Source: Cystobacter fuscus DSM 2262 (GTDB taxonomy: Bacteria; Myxococcota; Myxococcia; Myxococcales; Myxococcaceae). Taken from it: a stretch of 64,000 nt of DNA. Below, one piece after another: positions 1-8,890 of this stretch. Location of the stretch: contig NZ_ANAH02000004.1 of NCBI RefSeq assembly GCF_000335475.2, positions 496,001-560,000 of the forward strand, in the 5' to 3' direction. Made by a program: the position numbers and the translations under genes. Position 1 is the first letter of the stretch. Each line of letters starts with the position of its first letter. Under the pieces are notes generated by a model, which saw only the letters and a list, made by a program, of their open reading frames with translations, searched no databases and had not been told where the DNA came from.

Positions 1-20
1 CGCTGTGAGGAGTCGACGAG

Positions 21-866
21 ATGCGCCTTCCCGAACGACCCCGAGCGGTCATCACTGGAGCGGGCAGTGGACTGGGCCGGGCGCTGTGCCTCGCGCTGGC
101 GCAGCGCCAGGGCCGGGTGCTGGTGTCGGACGTGAACGAGGCCGAGGCGCGGGAGACGGCGCGGCGCGTGGGGCAGGCGGGGGGGGAGGCGTGGGCGGTG
201 GCCTGCGACGTGACGAGGCCCGAGCAGGTGGACGCGCTCGTGCGCGAGTGCGAGCGCGTGCTGGGCGGGGTGGACCTGGTGGTGAACAACGCGGGCGTGG
301 CGGCGGCGGGCGAGGTGGGCCAGTTGCCGCTGGTGGAGTGGAAGCGGGTGCTGGACGTGAACCTGTGGGGCGTCATCCATGGCTGCCACAGCTTCGTGCC
401 GCTGTTGCGCCGGCAGGGCTCGGGGCACGTGCTGAACGTGGCCTCGGCGGCGGGGCTTTTGTCGGCGCCCTTCCTGGCGCCCTACAACGCGTCCAAGGCG
501 GCGGTGGTGGCGCTGTCGGAGACGCTGCTGGCGGAGCTGAAGCCGGCGGGCATCGGCGTGTCGGTGGTGTGTCCCACGTTCTTCCGCACGAACATCGCGG
601 CCGCCTGGCTCGTCGGGCCGGACGAGGCGGGCCAGCGGCTGCGGGAGCTGGCGGCGACCCTGGTGGACAAGTCCCCGGTGGGGCCGGACGAGATCGCCCG
701 GGCGTGCGTGCGTGGGGTGGAGGAGGACGAGTTCTACGTGGTGCCGATGCGGGTGGGCCGGTGGTTGTGGCGGCTCAAGCGGCTGTCTCCCGAGCGCATT
801 GCCCAGGGAGGGCGCCTGCTGGAGAAGCTGGTGCGCTCGCGCATGGGGGGTGGCCACACGCGGTGA
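21..866 (+). CDS. SDR family NAD(P)-dependent oxidoreductase
   Basis: A 281-residue short-chain dehydrogenase/reductase with a Rossmann fold. The glycine-rich nucleotide motif TGAGSGLG lies near residues 12-19, the NNAG motif near 90, and the catalytic YNASK motif (Tyr and Lys) near 155, preceded by the Ser of NVASAAG. The family oxidises or reduces alcohol/ketone groups on diverse small substrates. The substrate cannot be told from the sequence. The basic C-terminal tail (residues 240-281) is typical of SDRs with membrane or lipid substrates, but that is only a hint. The start at 21 is preceded by a GAGGAG-like site. It stands alone; the next gene is on the other strand and convergent. Confidence 0.9.
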   Translation: MRLPERPRAVITGAGSGLGRALCLALAQRQGRVLVSDVNEAEARETARRVGQAGGEAWAVACDVTRPEQVDALVRECERVLGGVDLVVNNAGVAAAGEVGQLPLVEWKRVLDVNLWGVIHGCHSFVPLLRRQGSGHVLNVASAAGLLSAPFLAPYNASKAAVVALSETLLAELKPAGIGVSVVCPTFFRTNIAAAWLVGPDEAGQRLRELAATLVDKSPVGPDEIARACVRGVEEDEFYVVPMRVGRWLWRLKRLSPERIAQGGRLLEKLVRSRMGGGHTR

Positions 867-953
867 GGGGCGGTGAAGAGGGTCACCCCGAGAGGTACGG
901 GGGGCCGCCCGAGGTGGACCGGTTGCTCGAGGAACCGGACGCGCTCGTGCACC

Positions 954-1589
954 TCACCGGCGCCGCGGTGTCACCGGCTGGGCGAGTTGCCTCAGCTTGT
1001 CCTCGAGGCGCTGGAAGCTCTCGGACTGTCGCAGCTTGGAAAGGCTCGCACTCATGATGATGGGGGCGGCGTCCACGTGCTCGTTGTAGGTACGACCGGC
1101 CTGTTTGAAATAGTTGATCACCCGTGATTTGGGATCCCGCTCCCGGTCCGGACGCCGGACCTCCTTGAATCGAGGTGGCTCGTGCGTCCGTCTCCGGACA
1201 TGCTCGACGACGGCCGTGCCGTCGGCGAGGATCCACGCTTCCAACATCTGCTCGACGCAGATGAGTACGATCCTGTTCCAGGGCGGGGCCTCCTTCCCGT
1301 AGGCCGCCAGGAAGGACTTCCGGATGCCCTCCTTGTCGTTGAAGCGGCAGCGCTTCTCGTGCTGGTCGGGCCACGCGGGCGCCAGGTCCCAGACAATGAA
1401 GACGACGTCACACCGCTCTTTTTCGAGGAGGAACCTGGTCACATCCCCACACTCGCGGATGAGGTTGGCTTTGTTGCCCATCGTCCTCTCCTCGACGACA
1501 GCCCCGGGAACGAACTGCATGGCGAAGTGCTTGCCAATCTTGATATCGGGACCACCTGGAGCACATTCGCAGATCATTCCGATCTTCAC
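954..1589 (-). CDS. DUF4276 family (TOPRIM-like) protein, third gene of a putative defence operon
   Basis: A 211-residue protein read from a GTG start at 1589. The alternative upstream ATG would lie inside the preceding ATPase gene. The GTG overlaps the ATPase stop codon as GTGA and follows a GGGAGG site, so translation is probably coupled. Acidic residues fit the TOPRIM-like DUF4276/RloB group: an early Glu (residue about 8, ICECA), the Asp-rich WDLAPAWPD strand near 70-80, and the family-like LEAWILAD segment near 115. In the family such proteins are usually encoded directly after an AAA/SMC-like ATPase and are suspected metal-dependent nucleases in phage defence. Nuclease activity here is inferred, not seen. 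Confidence 0.72.
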   Translation of the reverse strand: MKIGMICECAPGGPDIKIGKHFAMQFVPGAVVEERTMGNKANLIRECGDVTRFLLEKERCDVVFIVWDLAPAWPDQHEKRCRFNDKEGIRKSFLAAYGKEAPPWNRIVLICVEQMLEAWILADGTAVVEHVRRRTHEPPRFKEVRRPDRERDPKSRVINYFKQAGRTYNEHVDAAPIIMSASLSKLRQSESFQRLEDKLRQLAQPVTPRRR

Positions 1590-2761
1590 GGTATCCCTCC
1601 CCGCTCCTTGAGCTGGCCTCGCGTGTAGAGGGTCCCCGGGCCATACCCGAACTCGCGGGACCACTTCGAGAGCTCGGCGTCATCCGCGGGGCGGCGGAAG
1701 ACGGGCGTCCCCTCCCTGCGCTCGACCAGGACGATGTGGCTCAGGTCGAGCAGGTCGAGCAGGTAGGGCGAGTGGGTCGTGGCGATGACCTGCTGACGGC
1801 CGGAGAGGACCGCGCTCCGGATTTCGCTCACGATCAGGGCCAGGGTGCGCGGATCCAGGCCGTTCTCCAACTCCTCGATGAGGACGAGCGGCGGAGGCCG
1901 CGGATGGCGGAACAAGGCCAGCAAGGCGAGGACCCGGAGTGTTCCCGTGGAGAGCATCCATCCGAGCACCTCGAACTTCTGTTCGACGAGCCGCAGATAG
2001 ACGTTTTGAGTCAACTCACGGGTGATGGCGGGTTGCAGGTCGGTGGCATAGGGCAGGACTTCACGCGCCGCGGCGATGAGCCCCTCGAAGGCTCCAGGAT
2101 CCTCCTGCTGCAATGACCAGAGGTACTGAGCGACATTCGCGCCGTCCGGAGCCAGCCGGATCTCTCGTCCCGAGCGTTGCATGGGGGCGGGCCTCCCCAT
2201 GACGTCGGGGTTGAGCCGGACGAACTGCCACTGGGTGATGAAGCCGTCGAGGAAGCCGCCGACGAGTGAGTCTTGAGGGTTTTCGCTCGCAAGCCTCACA
2301 GCCGCCTTTCCCTTCTGCTTCGCGGTGACTCGGCCCTGCGCATCACGCTCGCACGTCATTCCACCGCGAGTGACCTTCTCCTTGCTGAAGAAGACCTCGT
2401 TGTTCTCACGCTCCTCGAGGGTGAGCTGGGCGGAGTACGCCTGGGAGCCCGTGTGGCCGCGGAACTCGAGGTGGATGGGCGCCTTGCCCAGGCTTCGCTC
2501 TCCCTGGGCGCGTGGGCGGGCCTTGACCTCTCCCTTGTAATGCGCGTGCTCATAGCCACCGAAGGGGACCAGGGCCGCGTCCAGATCCTCGCGCGAGAGC
2601 CGCTGCACGGTTTCGAGCGCCTCGATGATGCTGCTCTTTCCCGAGCCGTTGTTACCGATGAAGACGGTGAGGGGCCCGAACGCCAGGGGGCCGGTCTCGC
2701 GGATGGCCTTGAAGTGCTTGAATTGCACCTGCGCCAGGGGAAGGTGACCGCTGCTTTTCAT
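1586..2761 (-). CDS. AAA family ATPase (RecF/SMC-like, AAA_21 type)
   Basis: A 391-residue ABC/SMC-type ATPase. Walker A is FIGNNGSGKSS (residues about 35-45). The signature and Walker B region LVLIEELENGLDPRT lies near 290-305, and the switch histidine segment ATTHSPYLLDLL near 330. This layout matches the AAA_21/AAA_15 ATPases that partner TOPRIM-like effectors (OLD, PARIS, DUF4276 pairs), which sense DNA ends or phage products and license a nuclease. Its ATG overlaps the methylase stop as ATGA, and its own stop overlaps the DUF4276 start, so the three genes form one coupled operon. No helicase or nuclease motif is present within this protein. Confidence 0.85.
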   Translation of the reverse strand: MKSSGHLPLAQVQFKHFKAIRETGPLAFGPLTVFIGNNGSGKSSIIEALETVQRLSREDLDAALVPFGGYEHAHYKGEVKARPRAQGERSLGKAPIHLEFRGHTGSQAYSAQLTLEERENNEVFFSKEKVTRGGMTCERDAQGRVTAKQKGKAAVRLASENPQDSLVGGFLDGFITQWQFVRLNPDVMGRPAPMQRSGREIRLAPDGANVAQYLWSLQQEDPGAFEGLIAAAREVLPYATDLQPAITRELTQNVYLRLVEQKFEVLGWMLSTGTLRVLALLALFRHPRPPPLVLIEELENGLDPRTLALIVSEIRSAVLSGRQQVIATTHSPYLLDLLDLSHIVLVERREGTPVFRRPADDAELSKWSREFGYGPGTLYTRGQLKERGGIP

Positions 2762-5700
2762 TCGATGACCCCATGGGTGACATCCCGGTAGGCGTTGCGG
2801 GCGGCGGTCCTCTGGGCCGCCGGGACGAGGGGGAAGGTCGAAAGGATGTGCGCGAACTCCACCTCCTCCAGCGTGTAGAGGTGTGCGACGAGCCCTTCGA
2901 GCTCCGCTTGTAACCGCATGCGCTCCACCTGTTCCACGGCTCCGTCCCGATGCCCTCGGAGTCCCACGTCCCGGGCCGCTTCATCGAAGTCGGGGGTGGT
3001 GCAGATGAGGCGGGCCGCTCGCCGCGCGACGGAAAGCAGTCGTGCCTCGGATGCATCCAGCTGGGGAATGGGAAGCGTCATGAGGACGGACCGGAGGATG
3101 TTCGCTCCACCGAGTCGCTGGCGGACCAGGTAATCCAGGACAAAGCTATTGAAAAGCGCCACGAGGAAGAAGCGCTCCCATGAGACGAGCGCGGCGGGGT
3201 TCTCCCACATCACCGACTGGTCGCAGAGCACGTGGGGCGGCAGGACGGTGGCAATCAGCGTCCGCCTGTTCGCACTCGTTGCGATGGTGCGCAGCGCCAG
3301 GCGATAGGCCCGCTCCCCGGCGAACTCGGGGAGCGGCAACCGGGCATGGGCCTTCTCCTCGTCTACCCAGAAGGAGACAGAGGAGGTATCCCAACCGTAC
3401 TGTTGGATCGTCCTTCCCCCGCAGAGCGGAAGGCCACGCGGACCGGGATGACTTTGGCACACGTCCCGGAGCCTGTGTCGCGAGGGCCCGATCTTCAACG
3501 CCAGCCGCTCCGTGGGAGTGCCAGGGGTGGCCAGGGACGGAAACCGCATCAGCTTCTCGGAGATGACGAGATCGTCCCTGCTCCGGAGTTCCGGGATGGA
3601 GAGGGAGGCGGGGGAGAGCCGTCTGACGAGTTCCTCCGTCAACGTGAGCCGTGATGCGCTGTCGTGCAGGAAGGCGTCGAGTTCCTCGCGTTGGATGGCC
3701 TCCCGGGGGTCCACCCGGAATGCGACTTCGAAGGACTCGGAGGGGCTGTCCTTGCCGAAGGCGAGGATGCAGAACTTGAAGCTCCTGTGCACCTCGTCGA
3801 ACAGGTGGTACTCGTTCGAGAGGCCCAGCACCACCCGCGGGGCTCCCTGCTCCAGGAGCCATTGCCGTAATCCACTGCTCCCCTGCTCCGAGTAGAAGCT
3901 CGAGGGCACGACCATGGCCGCCTGCCCACCGGGGCGCAGCAGGTGGAACGCGCGCTCGATGAAGAACTTGTACAGGGCGGCTCGTCCCCAGCCCTCGGTC
4001 GAGTGGGGATGGGCTCGACGGAGCAGGTCGTTCACGGGACCAGGCCCGCTGAGGACTTCCCAGGGAGGAATCGTGAGGATGGCATCGAACCCGCCGTGCT
4101 CCTCGAGCACATCCCCGAAGTCCAGGCACCAGTGGATGGGACGTAGCGCCGCGATGTCTTCCCGACCCAGGGGTCGTTTGGTTCTATGAGGCCAGAGCTC
4201 CTCGAGAAGAAGGTCATTCAACTGCTCGGAGGCCTTCTGTCTGAAGCCCCGAATCCAGTCACGCAGGGCCTCGGGCCCGCGGTGCTCTTCCGACGCGCGA
4301 TAGGACTCCAGCAAGGGCCGCACGGTCTGCGTCACCCACTGGGAGCGCTCGTTCGCGGTGTCGGTCAGGCCCACGAGCGCATTGCCCGACAGGAGGTTGA
4401 ACTCCAGGGACGGCAGGGGGTTGCTTCGCGCGTTGCGCTTCGCGGCCGACAGCAGCCCCAGGAGCAGGTGAGACCGGGCCACTTCGACCGACACCGCGTC
4501 CTCGTCGACCCCGAAGAGGTTGCGCAGGAGGATCCGCTTGCGGATGAAGTAGTCCGGTCCGCCCGGTGCCTGGCGCCACGGCGCGACTTCCGCCAGGAGC
4601 CCTTCGTCCTCTTCCGCTTCGATACGGTGGAGGATCGCGAGGTGGACGGCCGCGAGAGTCTCCAGCGCCTCCTTCAGCCGCGTTCCCGTACCACACGAGG
4701 GATCCAGGAGCCGGAGCCCTGGCAGCACCTCGTGAAGCAGCCGGCGGCAGACCGCCGTGTCCAGATCGAGCAGCAGGTCATCGAAACGATCGAACCGGAT
4801 GCCGGTGAGACGCCGTATCGCATCCAGGATGACCGGGTGCACGGCCTGCTCACAGAGATACCTCGAGACTTCGGGTGGGGGGCGGACCGCGCCCGCGTGC
4901 CGCGACCGGACTGCCCGGGCGAAGCACTCCTCCACCACGTCCGGGGTGACATCTCCCTCCCAGGCGGGGACGGCTTCCAGGCTCCAGGAGTAGCGCTCCA
5001 CGAACTGGAACAAGGCATGAAGGGTCTCGGCGGTCAGGTCGAACTCGGGACGCGCCTCTTCCTCGTCCTGCGCGCTGCCCTCGAAGAGCAGCGCCTTCAT
5101 CTGCCTGTCGGAGAGGTATGCCGACTGCCCCTCCCGGACTTCCAGGAATGGGTTGGGAGGCTCGGTGGAACCGGCGCGCAGTCCCTTCCCCCGCAAGAAT
5201 GCGAGCAGGATCATCCGCTGTAGGAGCAACCATGCCGATGGATCGGACACCTGGTGCTGGCGGAGCAGCAGCTCATGGTAGTGCTGGAGGTCCTGGGTCA
5301 GGCGCGAGATGAGCGGCCGGGTGTCCATGGCCTCGCGCAATCCGCGTGCCACCTCGGCGAGCGCCTCGTCCTGTCCACGCCCCTGTCCGCCCAGCGCGTC
5401 ATGGAGGAGGGCCACTTTCTCGACGAGGCGCCCGCCGGGCTGTCCACGCAGATGGACATGGGTCCGCGGGTCCGTCCTCTGCTCGCGTCTGGCCCACCAC
5501 CAGAGGCTCTTCGTCCTCCGTCCATCCACGAAGACGACCAGGTGCTCGGGGTGGCGTTTCGCGAGCTCCTTGTAGGCCAGCTCGCGCTCCCGGGCACCGG
5601 GAAAGAGGCCACCGCGGGAGCGGACCTCCAGGACCACCGCGTTCCCCAGTTCCGCGACTGTTCGTCGCTCCAGGGCATGGCCACGGAGGGACATGGACTG

Positions 5701-5805
5701 CCATGCGTGAGCCGACTTCGGGGGGTGGGACCAACCCAGGTGCTGGATGAAGGCCGGGCCAGGCTCCAGCTCCTCCAGGAGATTCCGAAGTCCACGGACA
5801 TCCAT
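2758..5805 (-). CDS. Eco57I-type DNA adenine methylase-like protein, motif IV altered (TIPPW)
   Basis: About 1015 residues from ATG 5805; a GTG at 5811 or ATG at 5820 are alternatives, with GGAGG at 5821-5825. The N-terminal 170 residues are the domain typical of large Eco57I-like methylases, with VVFVDGRRTKSLWWWARRE near 80-100. The SAM motif I, LLDPSCGTG, lies near 355. Motif IV, normally NPPW, reads ILTIPPWE near 580: Asn is replaced by Ile (codon ATT where Asn would be AAT). A target-recognition/C-terminal region ends in HILSTFPLV as in relatives. The family methylates adenine in type IIG/IIL-like restriction systems. With motif IV altered, methylation may be lost and the protein may only bind DNA. 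It is the first gene of a three-gene overlapping operon with the ATPase and DUF4276 genes. Confidence 0.82.
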   Translation of the reverse strand: MDVRGLRNLLEELEPGPAFIQHLGWSHPPKSAHAWQSMSLRGHALERRTVAELGNAVVLEVRSRGGLFPGARERELAYKELAKRHPEHLVVFVDGRRTKSLWWWARREQRTDPRTHVHLRGQPGGRLVEKVALLHDALGGQGRGQDEALAEVARGLREAMDTRPLISRLTQDLQHYHELLLRQHQVSDPSAWLLLQRMILLAFLRGKGLRAGSTEPPNPFLEVREGQSAYLSDRQMKALLFEGSAQDEEEARPEFDLTAETLHALFQFVERYSWSLEAVPAWEGDVTPDVVEECFARAVRSRHAGAVRPPPEVSRYLCEQAVHPVILDAIRRLTGIRFDRFDDLLLDLDTAVCRRLLHEVLPGLRLLDPSCGTGTRLKEALETLAAVHLAILHRIEAEEDEGLLAEVAPWRQAPGGPDYFIRKRILLRNLFGVDEDAVSVEVARSHLLLGLLSAAKRNARSNPLPSLEFNLLSGNALVGLTDTANERSQWVTQTVRPLLESYRASEEHRGPEALRDWIRGFRQKASEQLNDLLLEELWPHRTKRPLGREDIAALRPIHWCLDFGDVLEEHGGFDAILTIPPWEVLSGPGPVNDLLRRAHPHSTEGWGRAALYKFFIERAFHLLRPGGQAAMVVPSSFYSEQGSSGLRQWLLEQGAPRVVLGLSNEYHLFDEVHRSFKFCILAFGKDSPSESFEVAFRVDPREAIQREELDAFLHDSASRLTLTEELVRRLSPASLSIPELRSRDDLVISEKLMRFPSLATPGTPTERLALKIGPSRHRLRDVCQSHPGPRGLPLCGGRTIQQYGWDTSSVSFWVDEEKAHARLPLPEFAGERAYRLALRTIATSANRRTLIATVLPPHVLCDQSVMWENPAALVSWERFFLVALFNSFVLDYLVRQRLGGANILRSVLMTLPIPQLDASEARLLSVARRAARLICTTPDFDEAARDVGLRGHRDGAVEQVERMRLQAELEGLVAHLYTLEEVEFAHILSTFPLVPAAQRTAARNAYRDVTHGVIE

Positions 5806-6190
5806 CCTCACAGAATGCATCCTCCAAAGGCGTCTCGGCAGCCATGCCTGGGAAGAGCCCCTTCCTTCGCGCAACCATCGGACATGCCTCTCTGGCGAGC
5901 AAGGATCCTGCCAGGGGGCCGCCTCCCGTCTCGCGGACCTCCGACTCCTATGGGGGCCGGAGTCACGGCGCGCAGGGCAGAGAGGGGGGAGTCCACCTTC
6001 TACCGGGTTCTGCGCGAGCACCAACGATTGCGGCACTGCGGCAGGGCTCGTGCGCCGACGAAGAGGGCGCGCGCGGAGCACGTGGCGAGTGCCCCCAATC
6101 AGGTGTGGAACCGGGCGGGTTCTTTCCCGCGAAGTGAGCAGGCCTGATGTAAGAAGGGGGGGCATCCCTCAGCCCTGTGCGTGAACATCC
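5806..6190. other. Divergent intergenic region, no gene recognised
   Basis: 385 bp between the divergently transcribed methylase operon and the MFS gene. Open frames here translate to low-complexity Arg/Pro/Gly sequence without family character. It must hold both promoters, but I see no clear promoter, operator or repeat. Confidence 0.5.
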
Positions 6191-7438
6191 ATGACCTCTG
6201 TCGCGGCCTCCCCCCCTGCGGATTCGAGCGCGCTCCGCATCCCTGGATACCGGACCTTCCTCATCACGTTCATGTTGGCGATGATGGCCGACAACATCGA
6301 GCACGTGATCAGCTACTGGGTGGCGTTCCAGAAGTTCCACTCGGCGGCGCTGGGCGGGTTCGCGGTGGTGTCCCACTGGCTGCCCTTCTTGATGTTCTCG
6401 GTGCCGGTGGGGGCGCTCAATGACCGGTTCGACTCCCGGCGTCTCATCCAGGCCGGGATGGTGCTCTTCATCACCGCCTCCGTGGGATGGGGATACTTCT
6501 TCGTCACGGACTCCTTGCAGCTATGGCACGCGATGGTCCTGCTCACGATTCACGGCTGCGCGGGGGTGCTCTGGAGCACCTCCAGCCAGATGTTGCTCTA
6601 CGACATCGTGGGCGCGGGCTACCTGACCAGCGCGGTCCGCCTGAACGCGACGGCTCGTTATCTTGGGGTCCTGGTGGGCCCCGGCGTGGGCAGCCTCATC
6701 ATGAAGACGCTGGGGCCCACCCAAGGCATCTTCGTCAATGTCTTGTTCTATCTGCCCCTGCTGCTCTGGCTCATGAGCGCACCCTATGGCCGGCACTTTC
6801 GCGGGATGACGGCGGGCCCCAAGCGGGCCGTCCGGGGCCTCGCCGACATCGTCCAGACCATCCGCGACGTGCGTGAGCTGCCCATGGTCGCGGCCATGAT
6901 CCTGCTGGCGGGGGCGGCCTCCTTCTTCATCGGCAACAGCTACCATGCGCAGATGCCGGGCTTCGCCCATGATCTGGGCCATGGAGACCCCGGCACGGCC
7001 TATACGCTCCTGCTGGCGGCGGATGCGGCCGGTGCCCTGCTCGCGGGCATCCTGCTCGAGACACGCGGGACCTGGCTGCCGACGGAGGCCGCTTCCGCGA
7101 TGAAGCTTGCCTTGCTCTGGGGCTGCTCGCTCTTCACGTTCGCGTTCATGCGCTCGTATCCGGCGGCGATCGCCGTGCTGTTCCTGGCCGGGTTCTTCGA
7201 GTTGTCCTTCAGCAGCATGACCCAGGCGCTCGTGCAGCTGAATGCGCCGGACGCCATCCGAGGCCGCGTCCTGGGGCTCTTCAGCATGTCGGCCTCCGGC
7301 CTGCGGGCGTTCAGCGGCGTGACCGTGGGGCTGTTGGGGAGCGTGACCAACACCCACGCGTCGCTCGCCGTGTCCGCCCTGGCCTTCGTGGTGGTGGCCG
7401 GCCTGCTGTTCCTCCGCGGACGCCAGCAGGGCGCATAG
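6191..7438 (+). CDS. MFS transporter (MFS_3-like exporter)
   Basis: A 415-residue polytopic membrane protein with about 11-12 hydrophobic segments, beginning with YRTFLITFMLAMMADNI near residue 20. A typical MFS loop 2-3 motif, GALNDRFDSRR, lies near 75-85, and a second half repeats the organisation after a cytoplasmic loop near 200. It resembles the MFS_3 group (enterobactin-exporter and macrolide-efflux-like proteins) that pump small molecules out with proton exchange. No biosynthetic genes adjoin it, so the substrate is unknown. It is divergent from the methylase operon and followed by a convergent desaturase. Confidence 0.85.
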   Translation: MTSVAASPPADSSALRIPGYRTFLITFMLAMMADNIEHVISYWVAFQKFHSAALGGFAVVSHWLPFLMFSVPVGALNDRFDSRRLIQAGMVLFITASVGWGYFFVTDSLQLWHAMVLLTIHGCAGVLWSTSSQMLLYDIVGAGYLTSAVRLNATARYLGVLVGPGVGSLIMKTLGPTQGIFVNVLFYLPLLLWLMSAPYGRHFRGMTAGPKRAVRGLADIVQTIRDVRELPMVAAMILLAGAASFFIGNSYHAQMPGFAHDLGHGDPGTAYTLLLAADAAGALLAGILLETRGTWLPTEAASAMKLALLWGCSLFTFAFMRSYPAAIAVLFLAGFFELSFSSMTQALVQLNAPDAIRGRVLGLFSMSASGLRAFSGVTVGLLGSVTNTHASLAVSALAFVVVAGLLFLRGRQQGA

Positions 7439-7514
7439 GAGGGAGTCGCCACCCATCCCACGCTCATCCCCCGGCAGCGCCCCAAACGCCTGTGGCCGTC
7501 AAAGCGGGAACCCC

Positions 7515-8651
7515 TCATGCCACATCGGAGCGCGAACCGGGCTCCATGGCCGCCTCACGGGGGGCAAGCCTCCGCATGGTGCTCTTGTCCACCGCGACGT
7601 CCACCATCTTCCGCAAGCGCGTCCAGACACTCTCCTGCACATAGGGGATGCCGTACTTCTGGCACAGCGCGAGCACCTTCGGCTGCACCCGCTGGTACTG
7701 GAGCATCGGCAGGTCCGGGAAGATGTGGTGCTCGATCTGATAGTTGAGCCACAGGTGGAGGTAGTCGTTCAGATCTCCCCCGGTGTGGTAGTTGGTGGTG
7801 CCAATCACCTGCTGGACGTAGCGCTCGCCCTTGCCCCCGGGCGCGGAGTCGAAGCGGTACAGGTCCTCGCCGGTGTGGTTGGGTCCCCCCACCATGAAGG
7901 TGTGCAGGTTGGAGAGGATCTCTGCCAGGAGCGAGTTGCACAGGGCGCTGAAGGCGGCCCAGGTGCCCAGCGGCAGGAAGAGCGCGGGCAGCAGGACGAA
8001 ATTCCAGGCGATGTAGGGCGCGTAGCCGCGCAGCAGCACCTCGCGCCACTCCTCGCGGGTGAGCGGGCCGTCCGGGCGGCGCTTGCGCCGGAACGAGGCC
8101 AGTGTCGTTGGCGCGTAGTAGCTGGCCCGCCAGGTGCTCGCGAGCAGCACGAGTCGGAGGTAGCGCAGCGCGAGAGGAAGCCCGGTGCTTCGCATGAAGC
8201 CCTCGGCGTTGCGCTCGTGCACGTCCGGATCCCCGTCCTCGCCGGTGTGCGAGTGGTGGAGCACATTGTGCTCGAACACCCAGGCTTCGGGGAGCATCCA
8301 GTCGAACCAGTCGAGGAAGCGGCGTTTGCCCTTGGCGAACTCCTTGCTCGTGCGCTCGACGGGGGTGCCTGGGACGCGGTCGTAGCAGCGGTGCCCCACA
8401 TGGTGCATCACCATCCATCGTGAGGAGCGGCCAATGCTCAACGCCGCGATGCTCAGCGGGTTGGGCAGCAGCCAGCACGTGGCCAGGCCGAGCACCGTGG
8501 CCGTGCGGCCCCAGCGCTCGATGCGCCGCAGGTGGAGATAGTCCGCCTCACCGATGGAGGCGTCGATCTCGGCGCGCAGTGCGCGAATGTCGGCCAGCAG
8601 GCCCTCCACGTCCACGGACGCGGGATCGAAGTTGGTGGTGGCGCGGGACAC
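7515..8651 (-). CDS. Membrane fatty acid desaturase
   Basis: 378 residues from a GTG at 8651, chosen because the sequence upstream in frame is unlike the family; a GAGG lies 9 nt upstream. The three histidine boxes that bind the di-iron centre are visible: HHVGH (83-87), HNVLHHSH (128-135) and QIEHH (305-309). The last, with Gln in place of the first His, is the form found in front-end and some acyl-lipid desaturases. Hydrophobic segments near 50-75 and 205-250 would anchor it in the membrane. The expected reaction is O2-dependent introduction of a cis double bond in fatty acyl chains. Regiospecificity cannot be read from sequence. No electron-donor gene is adjacent. Confidence 0.9.
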   Translation of the reverse strand: MSRATTNFDPASVDVEGLLADIRALRAEIDASIGEADYLHLRRIERWGRTATVLGLATCWLLPNPLSIAALSIGRSSRWMVMHHVGHRCYDRVPGTPVERTSKEFAKGKRRFLDWFDWMLPEAWVFEHNVLHHSHTGEDGDPDVHERNAEGFMRSTGLPLALRYLRLVLLASTWRASYYAPTTLASFRRKRRPDGPLTREEWREVLLRGYAPYIAWNFVLLPALFLPLGTWAAFSALCNSLLAEILSNLHTFMVGGPNHTGEDLYRFDSAPGGKGERYVQQVIGTTNYHTGGDLNDYLHLWLNYQIEHHIFPDLPMLQYQRVQPKVLALCQKYGIPYVQESVWTRLRKMVDVAVDKSTMRRLAPREAAMEPGSRSDVA

Positions 8652-8890
8652 GAGAGGGGACCTCAGCTCAGGCAGGCACGACGAGGAGGGGGTCGCGATG
8701 AGCGCGCCAGCAAGGAAGTACTGGGGAACGCACGCTACCCCTGGGCCGGTGGTTCGGGGAAGGGGGTCGCGCGGGAACGTCTCCTGGGACACCGAATGGT
8801 TTGAAGCTGCTTCCGCCTGCTGGCGCCGCTCGACCCTGAGTAGCTTTGTTTCGCTGGCGGCGATCGGCGCCGCCACGGCTCGAGGCAACG

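Noticed and set aside
883-1374. Long minus-strand frame (163 codons) across the DUF4276 gene
   Set aside because: It is Arg/Pro/Gly-rich shadow of the DUF4276 frame, with no family character; the overlapping frame has motifs and coupled start.
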